Assembly (NCBI GenBank): GCA_016795065.1
Contig: JAEUIU010000002.1
Coordinates: 124,001 to 188,000, forward strand
Direction of reading: 5' to 3'
Origin: Phycisphaerae bacterium
GTDB taxonomy: Bacteria; Planctomycetota; Phycisphaerae; Phycisphaerales; SM1A02
DNA length: 64,000 nt
Below the pieces are notes generated by a model. That model saw nothing but the letters and a program-made list of their open reading frames with translations. It was not told where the DNA came from and ran no database searches. Below, one piece after another: positions 18,239 through 25,599 of this stretch. Each line of letters begins with the position of its first letter. Positions within the stretch are counted from its first letter, which is position 1. The position numbers and the translations under genes were made by a program.

Positions 18239-19564
18239 ATGATCGTGCCCCTCGGGACAGATCGCGACGGAAGGCGACCGGCACACGCGGTGCGTCTCCT
18301 TATCGCCCTAAACGCCTTTGTTGCATGGGCGATGTACACAGGCGGAGCCCGCTGGATCTGCACGCCCGGCGAGTTACAGGCGGCCAATGAACGGGCCCAG
18401 TTCCTGAGCGACGGCAACACGACGGGCCAGTTCGCGGAACGGCTCGCGTTCACGGCGAAGCTCACCCTCGTCCCCGGCGAATCGCCGTGGTGGACCTGGA
18501 TCACCGCCCTCTTCACGCACGACCCGACGTCGCTCCTTCACCTCCTCGGAAACATGCTCTTTCTTTGGGCATTCGGAAAGTCGATCGAGAGCCATTTGGG
18601 CTTCTGGCGATTCCTGACGCTCTACATCCTCGGAGGTCTCGCCGGCTGGGCGGGCCATTGGATGGTCGACGGCGGTGCGGTGATCGGGGCCAGTGGTGCC
18701 ACTGCATCGGTCGCCTGCCTCTTCGTCGCCTTCTTCCCGCGCAGCCAGTCGCGCATCTTCGTGATGCTGGGCATGATGGTCATGATGGTCCCCAGCGCCT
18801 GGCTCATTGGGGCGTTCTTCGCCATCGACCTGCTGCAGCTGCTTTTCAGCCGAACCGGCGCTGTGTCCACCGACGTCGCCGTCGGCGCCCATCTCGGTGG
18901 CTCGCTCTTCGGTCTCGGGGCGGGGCTTCTGCTTCTTCGTCTTGGGTGGGCACCACGAGGCGAATGGGACATGCTCTACCTCCTCCGCCAATCCTGGCGC
19001 CGTCGGGCGTTGCGCGCCGCTATGCGCGAAGGGACGATGGTGATCGGCAACAAGGGCCCGATCGTCACCCCCTCCACGCAGCCGCCACCGCGCCCCACGC
19101 CCTTCGCGGCCGCGTCGGCTGCCCCCGTCAGTTCCGAGGCCTCAGCGACTCGATCCGCCCATCGAAACAAGGTGCTTGAGGCCCTGAAACGTGAGGACCC
19201 TGACGCGGTCTGCGCCGCGCTGAGGACCATGCTGGCAACGAGTCCCCATGAGTCGCTTCCGCCCGACGCCCAACTCAGCGCCGGCAACTTCGCCCTCCAA
19301 CGCGGCGAGGCCGCCCTTGCGGCCCACACGTACGCCAACTTCCTCGCCCTCTTTCCCGCCGACTCGAAGGCGACCGAAGTTCGCCTGCTGCTCGCATCGC
19401 TCTACTCGCGGCGGTTACAACGCCGCGATGAGGCTCGGGCCTTGTTGACCGGGATCCTCGATCGCCTTCGCGATCCGGATCAACGTTCCCTCGCCGAATC
19501 GCTCATCGCCGAGTGCGCTGCCCCGCAAGCGCCGGCCTCCCTCCGGAAGAACGCCGCCCCGTGA
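18239..19564 (+). CDS. Rhomboid-family intramembrane serine protease with a TPR-like C-terminal domain
   Basis: 441 residues with about six membrane helices in the first 240. Rhomboid hallmarks are present: HLLGN at 101-105 in the second helix region, catalytic Ser152 in GASG, and His208 in VGAHLGG. Rhomboids cleave membrane proteins inside the bilayer. The cytoplasmic half (about 300-430) is helical and repeat-like (LSAGNFALQRGEAALAAHTYANFLALFPAD), resembling tetratricopeptide repeats that could present substrates or partners. The stop overlaps the trpF start as TGATG, so the two are translationally coupled despite unrelated functions. Confidence 0.88.
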   Translation: MIVPLGTDRDGRRPAHAVRLLIALNAFVAWAMYTGGARWICTPGELQAANERAQFLSDGNTTGQFAERLAFTAKLTLVPGESPWWTWITALFTHDPTSLLHLLGNMLFLWAFGKSIESHLGFWRFLTLYILGGLAGWAGHWMVDGGAVIGASGATASVACLFVAFFPRSQSRIFVMLGMMVMMVPSAWLIGAFFAIDLLQLLFSRTGAVSTDVAVGAHLGGSLFGLGAGLLLLRLGWAPRGEWDMLYLLRQSWRRRALRAAMREGTMVIGNKGPIVTPSTQPPPRPTPFAAASAAPVSSEASATRSAHRNKVLEALKREDPDAVCAALRTMLATSPHESLPPDAQLSAGNFALQRGEAALAAHTYANFLALFPADSKATEVRLLLASLYSRRLQRRDEARALLTGILDRLRDPDQRSLAESLIAECAAPQAPASLRKNAAP

Positions 19565-20223
19565 TGCATGCGCCCACTCCGAATCCCGATCCGCTCCCGA
19601 GCCCCGAGCATGTCCAGCTCCAGGTGCAGATCAAGATCTGCGGAGTCACCCATGAAGAGCACATCAAGGCCGCGGCCGAGTGCGGCGCGGACCTGATCGG
19701 TTTGGTGCTCTGGCCCGGGAGCAGTCGACACGTTTCGTTGGACCGAGCGTTGCAACTGGCCGAGACGGTTCGGCGCGAGGGACTCGAGTCCGTGGCCCTG
19801 GTGGTCGACGCCGGGCCGGAGTTCGACGCCCACGCCGGTCACTTCGATCGCGTTCAGTTCCACGGCCAGGAATCGTGCGAGCGCCTTGCCGGGTGTCCGC
19901 GACCGACCATCCGCGGATTCGGCTTTTCACCCGAAGCCATCGATCGCTGGTGCACCTGCCCGCATGTCGCGTGGCTTCTCATCGACAGCCCGCACGGCGG
20001 AAGCGGCGAGGCCTTTGATCATGACGCGATGCTGCCCCACCGCGACCGGATCACCAAGCCGTGGTTCATTGCCGGCGGGTTGCGCAGCGAGTCGGTGGCC
20101 GGCGTCATCGCCAAGCTCCGACCCGATGGCGTCGACGTGTCCAGCGGCGTCGAACGGTCGCGCGGCGTCAAGGATCCCGAACTCATCCGCCGCTTCTGCG
20201 AGAGCGTGCGAGCGAACGGCTAG
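19564..20223 (+). CDS. trpF: Phosphoribosylanthranilate isomerase
   Basis: 219 residues, a single TIM barrel. It converts N-(5-phosphoribosyl)anthranilate to the 1-deoxyribulose form in tryptophan synthesis. KICG at 24-27 carries the general base Cys26, and Asp141 in WLLIDS with GGSGE just after matches the general acid and phosphate loop. The C-terminal GVDVSSGVE phosphate-binding motif is present. The start ATG overlaps the preceding stop (TGATG). No other trp gene is nearby. The first about 20 residues are a Pro-rich extension relative to most homologues. Confidence 0.93.
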   Translation: MHAPTPNPDPLPSPEHVQLQVQIKICGVTHEEHIKAAAECGADLIGLVLWPGSSRHVSLDRALQLAETVRREGLESVALVVDAGPEFDAHAGHFDRVQFHGQESCERLAGCPRPTIRGFGFSPEAIDRWCTCPHVAWLLIDSPHGGSGEAFDHDAMLPHRDRITKPWFIAGGLRSESVAGVIAKLRPDGVDVSSGVERSRGVKDPELIRRFCESVRANG

Positions 20224-20243
20224 ACAGAGCTTCGTCAATCCCG

Positions 20244-21911
20244 TCACCCAGCGCTCCAGGCTCCGAGCAGAATTGCGAGGTCCGCGCTCGTCACCGAGCC
20301 GTCGCCATCGAAGTCCTCGGCGCACTCCACGCACGCTCCCCAGACGCCCAGAAGCAGAGCCAGGTCGGCCCCGTCGACAACGCCGTCGCCGCTGAGGTCA
20401 CCCAACCCCGGCGCCACGCTCCCAAACTCGTACGCGCCGCGATCGACCGAGGCACCTGCGACGCGGAGCAGCCCGTCGCGATCGAGTCCTGCGGTCCCCG
20501 GAAGGAGCGACGTCAGCCCCGCGTCGATGCACACCGAACTGGGCTTGAGGTGCAGGTCGGGTGACACCCCTCCTGCCACGAATCCGGGTGACCCGAAGTG
20601 CGACGCGGCGTCCTGCCCGGTTCCGGACTGCCAGGCGGCGAACCCGGTGTACTCGACGTTGTTGAGGGCATACAGCGCAGCCGCCGCGCCAGCAGGCGTG
20701 TGGTGCTGGTTGTTGTTGATGACCACGTTCTGGGTGTGCGTGAATGGGTTTGACACGATGACCGCCTGAGTGCCGGCGGTCAGGATGTTGTTCCGCACAA
20801 CGCAGTCGCTGACGTCGTCCTGGAGCATCAGCTCGCCCGAGCCGGTGAGGTCGGAGTCGTTGCGGTAGAGGCTGTTGTTGACGACCGTGACCAGCCTGGC
20901 TCCACCCACGTTGGTGTCGTATCCGCCAAGAGAGATCCCCGCGACGTGACAGCCGTGGACGATGTTGTTGGTGATCACGACCTCCTCGGAGTAGAGACCC
21001 TCGTGCTCGCTGGCGATCTCGATGCCGAGGTTGGCGTGATGGACGGTGTTGCGGTCGATCTCGATGCAACAGCCGCCGTCGACGTAGATGCCATCCGCGG
21101 AACGCTCGCCGCCGTAGGCCGGATTGGCGAGCGAGTCGATGGTAAAGACGACGTTGTTCTCGACCCGTCCGTTGCGGGCCCGGTCAAGGGCCGGTTGGGG
21201 GGCGGTCCCTTCGCCGCCGATCATGACGATTCCGATGTTGTCGCAGTCATGCACGAGATTGTCGATGACCAGGAAGCCATCGACGTTGCCGTTGATGGCC
21301 ATCGCTTCGCTTGAACCAAGCTTGCAGGAGTGGATCTCGTTGCCATCAAGCACCAGCGAGGTCACGGGCGCGACCGCGTCGGCGTAGATCGCGATGCCGT
21401 GGGCGTTGCCGTTGGCATTGGTCGTGGTGATGTCGTGGATCAGGTTGTCGCGCAGGGTGATGTGCTCGGCGGCGCCGCGGATATGGATTGCGATCGGGGT
21501 GCGAGCGGCGGTCGCAGTGGTCAGGTTGCGGAACTCAAACCCCTCGATGGTGATCCAGTCGCGGCCATCGATGAAGAAGAAGCCGATGTCGGCGTTTGGG
21601 ACCGTCACGCCGGTGCCGTCGAAGATCGCCACCTCGCCCGGGAACGGGCGAAAGACGACAGGCCCCGCCGTGGCGTTTCCCGAAACGGTCACCGTCACCA
21701 ATTCCTTGTAGATCCCGGCTCGCACCTCGACCAGGCTGCCGGAGGGGACCACATTCGCGGCGTGTTGGATCGTCTTCCACGGCTGGGCAATGGTCCCCGG
21801 GTTGGCGTCATTTCCGTTGGGCGCCACGACGAAGGTCGCACCGGCGACCGGAGCAGCGAACCACAGCGTCAGTCCACACGCGCCGACGGCCTTGCACGTC
21901 CTACGTTTCAT
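20244..21911 (-). CDS. Secreted parallel beta-helix protein with C-terminal dockerin-like domain
   Basis: 555 residues. A Sec signal peptide ends at about residue 25 (APVAGA). It is followed by the DUF1565-like phrase VAPNGNDANPGTIAQPWKTI, typical of the N-cap of right-handed parallel beta-helices. Many N-rich helix rungs then run to about 490 (repeated NNIVHG, NNSLYRND, NNILTAG). The end carries two EF-hand-like loops, GDLSGDGVVDGADLALLLG and DFDGDGSVTSADLAILLG. This is the pattern of the dockerin-like anchors common on secreted planctomycete proteins. Such helices are often polysaccharide lyases or hydrolases, or adhesins; no catalytic residues can be assigned. A -10-like TACGAT lies 6 nt before the ATG. 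Confidence 0.85.
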   Translation of the reverse strand: MKRRTCKAVGACGLTLWFAAPVAGATFVVAPNGNDANPGTIAQPWKTIQHAANVVPSGSLVEVRAGIYKELVTVTVSGNATAGPVVFRPFPGEVAIFDGTGVTVPNADIGFFFIDGRDWITIEGFEFRNLTTATAARTPIAIHIRGAAEHITLRDNLIHDITTTNANGNAHGIAIYADAVAPVTSLVLDGNEIHSCKLGSSEAMAINGNVDGFLVIDNLVHDCDNIGIVMIGGEGTAPQPALDRARNGRVENNVVFTIDSLANPAYGGERSADGIYVDGGCCIEIDRNTVHHANLGIEIASEHEGLYSEEVVITNNIVHGCHVAGISLGGYDTNVGGARLVTVVNNSLYRNDSDLTGSGELMLQDDVSDCVVRNNILTAGTQAVIVSNPFTHTQNVVINNNQHHTPAGAAAALYALNNVEYTGFAAWQSGTGQDAASHFGSPGFVAGGVSPDLHLKPSSVCIDAGLTSLLPGTAGLDRDGLLRVAGASVDRGAYEFGSVAPGLGDLSGDGVVDGADLALLLGVWGACVECAEDFDGDGSVTSADLAILLGAWSAG

Positions 21912-21917
21912 GCCGAC

Positions 21918-21923
21918 ATCGTA
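21918..21923 (-). promoter_or_regulatory. -10-like box TACGAT before the beta-helix gene
   Basis: On the minus strand TACGAT is followed by six bases and then the ATG at 21911, the same leaderless geometry as at base 346. No ribosome-binding site is present. Confidence 0.45.
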
Positions 21924-21945
21924 CGGACGGCTCCCATCGCTTCGG

Positions 21946-22893
21946 TCACGGCGTGCCGGCGGAAATCCGAACGTCGCCTGAGGCTGCCGACGCGGTGATC
22001 GCTGCCCCGCTGCCGGTCAGCGTTGCCCCCCGCTTGCTGGTCGTGCCGGGCACGCCGAGCTTGATCTCCCCCGAAGCGGTGGTGATGGCGCCCGAGGGGG
22101 CCGCTCCGCTGGGAAGTCGAATGACAATGTCGCCAGAGGCCGTTTCAACGGCGGTCACGGCCGATGCCGGGAATTCGACGAAGGTGACGTCGACATCGCC
22201 CGAGGCAACGCTGATCGTGAGCGGGCCGGCCATGCCACGAAGCGAGACGTCCCCGCTGGCCGAGGCGAGCTTCGCCTTGGCGATGGAGGGAGCCGAGATG
22301 GCAATGTCGCCCGAAGCCGTATCGCACTCGACCATCGTCACCGGATGGCGAAGCGCGACCTTCGTGTCGCCGCTAGCCGATTCGCTCACGAAGCTGCCCA
22401 CGCCGAGGTCGCCGTTGACATCCCCGCTGGCTACCTGCAGCACCGCCGCCACCGATCCAAAATCGCCGTTCATGGCGACGTTTCCCGACGCGGTGGAGAT
22501 GCGGAAGGGAACATCGGCAGGCAGAGCCACCTTGAGGAAGCCGCTTCCGGAATAGGACGAGACGCTCAGCCGTTCGTCCTTCTTCCCTTGTCGGATGTAG
22601 AGGGTGTCTCCCTCGCGCTCCACACGCACCACACACTTCTCGATTTCACGCTCGGCGGTCTCGTTGCCGCCATTGGTCTTGAGGATCACCTTGGCATCGA
22701 TCGCCACCATCGCGTCCTTGGCGACGCTTAGGTCGACATCGAGAAATCGGGCCTCGATCACCAACTGGCTCGGCTTGGCCTCGCTCGCCGTGAAGCTCCG
22801 CTCCGCCTTGCCGTCCAGCGGAATGCACGCGGTCAGGCCAGCGGTCGAGAGTGCGATCACGGAGACGAGGAGGGTCTGAAGCGAGCGTCGCAT
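21946..22893 (-). CDS. DUF4097-type beta-repeat lipoprotein
   Basis: 315 residues. The signal peptide ends at a lipobox (LSTAGLTAC, Cys at about 23). The C-terminal two thirds consist of short beta repeats built around the phrase xSASGDVxx (TASGNVAM, VASGDVNG, SASGDTKV, TASGDIAI, SASGDVSL, VASGDVDV, TASGDIVI, TASGEIKL, AASGDVRI). This is the pattern of DUF4097/DUF2807-type beta-solenoids. Their role is mostly unknown; some relatives sit in putative sensory or anti-sigma contexts. AAGGA about eight bases upstream of the ATG supports this start. It is divergent from STAS gene 1, with 208 bp between. Confidence 0.82.
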   Translation of the reverse strand: MRRSLQTLLVSVIALSTAGLTACIPLDGKAERSFTASEAKPSQLVIEARFLDVDLSVAKDAMVAIDAKVILKTNGGNETAEREIEKCVVRVEREGDTLYIRQGKKDERLSVSSYSGSGFLKVALPADVPFRISTASGNVAMNGDFGSVAAVLQVASGDVNGDLGVGSFVSESASGDTKVALRHPVTMVECDTASGDIAISAPSIAKAKLASASGDVSLRGMAGPLTISVASGDVDVTFVEFPASAVTAVETASGDIVIRLPSGAAPSGAITTASGEIKLGVPGTTSKRGATLTGSGAAITASAASGDVRISAGTP

Positions 22894-23101
22894 AGTTGGT
22901 TCCTTGGAGACGTGGCCGCGGCGTTCACACCCGGCTGCTCCTCACAGAGGTGCTTTGGGGGAATGGGTCGCTGCGTTTCGCCAAATTCCCGGTGCAGTCT
23001 AACGACGGACCGGTGGGACTCCACCCCTCTCCGCCCGGCCCCAGGGGACGACGCGAGGCCTTCTCAACCGAATCTGAACAGCAAAGCCGTAGTCTTCGAA
23101 C

Positions 23102-23554
23102 ATGGAAAGCGATCGGCCCAACGACATGTCGAGCCCCTCAAGCCCGAGGAGCTCGCACCCGACGGACGGAACACCCGCAGCGAGCGGAGCCACGCTCACG
23201 GTTGTGCGCGCCGACGACAGTGTGACCCATGTGGCCATCACCGGCTCGCTGGATCTCCTCGGCACCCAACGACTTGAGATGGCGTTCACCTCGACCGTCA
23301 CGTCACGTCGCTCCCCCACGATCATCGATCTCTCCGGCCTCGACTTCGTGTCATCGTTGGGCATCGGCATGCTGGTCGCCGCGTCAAGGGGGAACCGTCT
23401 CCGCAACCAACCTTTCGTCCTCTTGGGAGCCAAACCGGAGGTGGAAGCGATTCTCCGGGGTACCCGCCTCCATCAGGTCATGTCGATCGTGTCAACGTTG
23501 GATGAGGCCATGGCCATCGTCGACGCGGTCCGCGCCAAGCCTGCGTCGTCCTGA
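23102..23554 (+). CDS. STAS-domain protein 1 (anti-sigma factor antagonist type)
   Basis: 150 residues. After a Ser/Pro-rich head, residues about 38-145 form a STAS domain: ITGSLDLLGTQRLEMAF, IIDLSGLDFVSSLGIGMLV, then LGAKPEVEAILRGTRLHQVM. The DFVSS stretch is where SpoIIAA-type antagonists carry the phosphorylatable serine, so control by an anti-sigma kinase is plausible though none is in the window. It is clearly paralogous to the STAS gene at 25174. TAGTCT lies six bases before the ATG and no ribosome-binding site is seen. The stop is followed immediately by the 15-mer repeat described at 23553. Confidence 0.85.
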   Translation: MESDRPNDMSSPSSPRSSHPTDGTPAASGATLTVVRADDSVTHVAITGSLDLLGTQRLEMAFTSTVTSRRSPTIIDLSGLDFVSSLGIGMLVAASRGNRLRNQPFVLLGAKPEVEAILRGTRLHQVMSIVSTLDEAMAIVDAVRAKPASS

Positions 23555-23567
23555 ACGAATCGTTAGC
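23553..23567 (+). repeat. 15-mer GAACGAATCGTTAGC, copy 1
   Basis: It starts inside the STAS1 stop codon and spans the stop of the convergent RdgC-like gene. An identical copy in inverse orientation lies at 44693-44707. It contains CGAAYYGTTAGS, which also describes the six 12-mers CGAACTGTTAGG. Confidence 0.6.
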
Positions 23568-24918
23568 CCGCGTCACGGGCCTGCGTCGCGAATTCCCCGT
23601 GCGGCTCGGCCACAGGCTTCACCTCGGCGAACGCCTTGCCGCGTCGGCCGTCAGTCGCAGTGCCCGACTGCGAAGACGTGCGGCGGCCTCCCATCGCGGC
23701 GATCCAGGCCCGCAACTGGCCGGCCCGCGTCTCCCACGACCGACCAAAGCGGTCGTTGAGGAAGGCCTCGTAGAGCAGGACCAAGATCCGATCGAATGTC
23801 AGGACCGCGTCGATCCGCTGTTCGAGCACTTGCCGAGGCGTGAGGCGGTTCTCTTCCTCCGGCTTGGCGAGGCTGAGGCCGGAGACGGCGAACTGGTCCC
23901 CTTGCAAGGCGCAACGGAACTCCTGTCCGTGGGCAGCCACCGTCAGTCCGAGCTTGCGCGGCCACTTGCCTGACTGGAGCGCCTTGCCGGCCTCGATCAC
24001 CTTCGTCGGCGTCTCGCCGCGGAGGCTCTGCTTGCCGGTCACGCCCCACGCGCATTCCATGTCGAGGAGGCGATCGATCATGATCGCCACCGTCGCTCCG
24101 CTGGTTTCGATCAGGCCCTCGCGCTCGTCGCAGTGCCACCAGAGCCAGAGGAGAAAGACATTGCCGAGGAAGTCGTTTGGTTCGCCGCCCGCCTGCACCC
24201 ACGGCACCTCCGGCCGACCGGCGGCTCGGAAGTGGGCAGCGGCCGGCGCCTCGCCATCCTCACCGTCTTGGGCCGGCCCCTCCGGGCGATCGACCAACGC
24301 ATCGGGCAAGGCATCCTCCAACACGGCGGTGCGACCACGCTGACTGAGAAGGTCCAGCGCCACCGTGCCGGCGCTGCGGCGATCAAGGCGAAGTCCGAAG
24401 GCCACATCGAAGAGGGACTTCAGTTCCTGGAAGTGCGCGTCGCTTGCCGCAGGCGTCAGGAGGAGCCCGCTGGGAAGGTCCCAGAGGAACGGGACCATCG
24501 AGAGCTTTCGGTACTTGCCGTCTGCCAAGTCCTTGCGGCAGCGTTCCTCGGCCTCTTCCTTGGCCTCCTTTCGCGAGGCCCGGGAAAGCGCCGCGACCCC
24601 GTCCGTGTCGCGGCCACGACGGGCATCCTCGGCCATCGCCCGGTAGGCCCGCTTGATCTCGCTGGGCACCTTGGCAACATCAACCCGCATCGCCGCCAGA
24701 AGCGACGCCCCGAACCCGCAGGCGTCGTATTGGAAGGCGGTATCGAAAACGTGCCGGCCGGTGCAGAAGCCACTGGCCAGTTCCTTCGGCTCCCCGATCG
24801 AGGGCGGTCGAACGAGATGCTCGCCCATCGCCGTGAACAGGCTCTCATCCGGGGCGGCGACAACATCGCCGGTCACGGAGAAACGGGAGTATCCGATGGC
24901 GCCAGAGCGGAAGGGCAT
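23563..24918 (-). CDS. RdgC-like recombination-associated protein (divergent)
   Basis: 451 residues from the ATG at 24918. The ORF continues upstream, but MPFRSGAIGYSRFSV looks like the true N-terminus, and GGAGG lies 13 nt before it. Features resemble the RdgC family: a beta-rich N-terminus; GFCTGRHVFDTAFQYDACGFGASLLAAMRVDVAKVP; KYRKLSMVPFLWDLPSGLLL; then PNDFLGNVFLLWLWWHCDE and GETPTKVIEAGKALQSGKWPRKLGL. RdgC forms a DNA-encircling dimer that restrains RecA, but this is recalled from family character, not a search. The gene is longer than the about 300 residues of gamma-proteobacterial RdgC. It lies between two STAS paralogues. Alternative: an uncharacterised planctomycete family. Confidence 0.5.
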   Translation of the reverse strand: MPFRSGAIGYSRFSVTGDVVAAPDESLFTAMGEHLVRPPSIGEPKELASGFCTGRHVFDTAFQYDACGFGASLLAAMRVDVAKVPSEIKRAYRAMAEDARRGRDTDGVAALSRASRKEAKEEAEERCRKDLADGKYRKLSMVPFLWDLPSGLLLTPAASDAHFQELKSLFDVAFGLRLDRRSAGTVALDLLSQRGRTAVLEDALPDALVDRPEGPAQDGEDGEAPAAAHFRAAGRPEVPWVQAGGEPNDFLGNVFLLWLWWHCDEREGLIETSGATVAIMIDRLLDMECAWGVTGKQSLRGETPTKVIEAGKALQSGKWPRKLGLTVAAHGQEFRCALQGDQFAVSGLSLAKPEEENRLTPRQVLEQRIDAVLTFDRILVLLYEAFLNDRFGRSWETRAGQLRAWIAAMGGRRTSSQSGTATDGRRGKAFAEVKPVAEPHGEFATQARDAG

Positions 24919-24997
24919 AGACCGGTCATCCTCCGGGGGAGGGCGTTCGGCCGGGGGGCGTTGGAAGGAAACCCACAACGCGGCCTCGCCAGAGGCT

Positions 24998-25010
24998 GCC
25001 AAGTCTTGGC
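24998..25010. promoter_or_regulatory. Palindrome GCCAAG-T-CTTGGC between divergent genes
   Basis: A perfect 6-bp inverted repeat with a one-base centre, located between the RdgC-like start (24918) and the second STAS gene (25174). It could be an operator shared by both; a chance palindrome is possible. Confidence 0.3.
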
Positions 25011-25173
25011 GTCTGCAATGAAGGTTTGCGCCCCAAAGGCCTGGATCCCGTTGACGGGGGTGCGGGGCGAGATGGCAAACGCACGTCCGCCCCTTGATTC
25101 CCCCAGCCTCGCCTTGCTCTGCCTCAATGGGGGGGGCGCCGCCCGATTTTCACGCCAGACAGGATGTCTCCCT

Positions 25174-25599
25174 ATGACGTCGGATTCTTCCTCCGCCCCC
25201 CTCGCATGCGCCACGGCTTCGGCGTCCACCCAGTCCCTGGCCGAACTCCGCATCCTTCGCTTCGACGAGGAGCGAAGCCACATCGCCCTTCGCGGTGCCT
25301 TGGACGTCTCGGGCACGCGCCGGGTCGAGATGCTCTTCACCTCGATCGTCACCGCCCGGCGACTGCCAGCGATCATCGAACTCCAGCACCTGACCTTCCT
25401 CTCCTCCTATGCCATGTGCATGTTGATCATGGCATCACGGGCAATCCGATTGCGAGGTCGATTGCTGGTGCTCGTCGCGCCGCAGCCTGAGATCGAAAAG
25501 GTGCTGCGGGCGACGCGACTCCATCAGCTCATACCGGTCGCCGCAACCGTGGCCGAAGCGGAAGCCCTGATTGCGGCCCATCCGGTCACGACAGCGTGA
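25174..25599 (+). CDS. STAS-domain protein 2 (paralogue of STAS 1)
   Basis: 141 residues from ATG at 25174; the frame is open far upstream, but only this part has STAS character. IALRGALDVSGTRRVEMLFTSIVTARR and LTFLSSYAMCMLIMASRAIRLRG align along their length with the STAS gene at 23102, as does ATRLHQLIPVAATVAEA. The Ser-Ser pair (FLSS) sits where antagonists are phosphorylated. It is likely a duplicate that diverged in the phosphorylation loop. The last 14 bases overlap the convergent glycosidase gene. Confidence 0.82.
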   Translation: MTSDSSSAPLACATASASTQSLAELRILRFDEERSHIALRGALDVSGTRRVEMLFTSIVTARRLPAIIELQHLTFLSSYAMCMLIMASRAIRLRGRLLVLVAPQPEIEKVLRATRLHQLIPVAATVAEAEALIAAHPVTTA

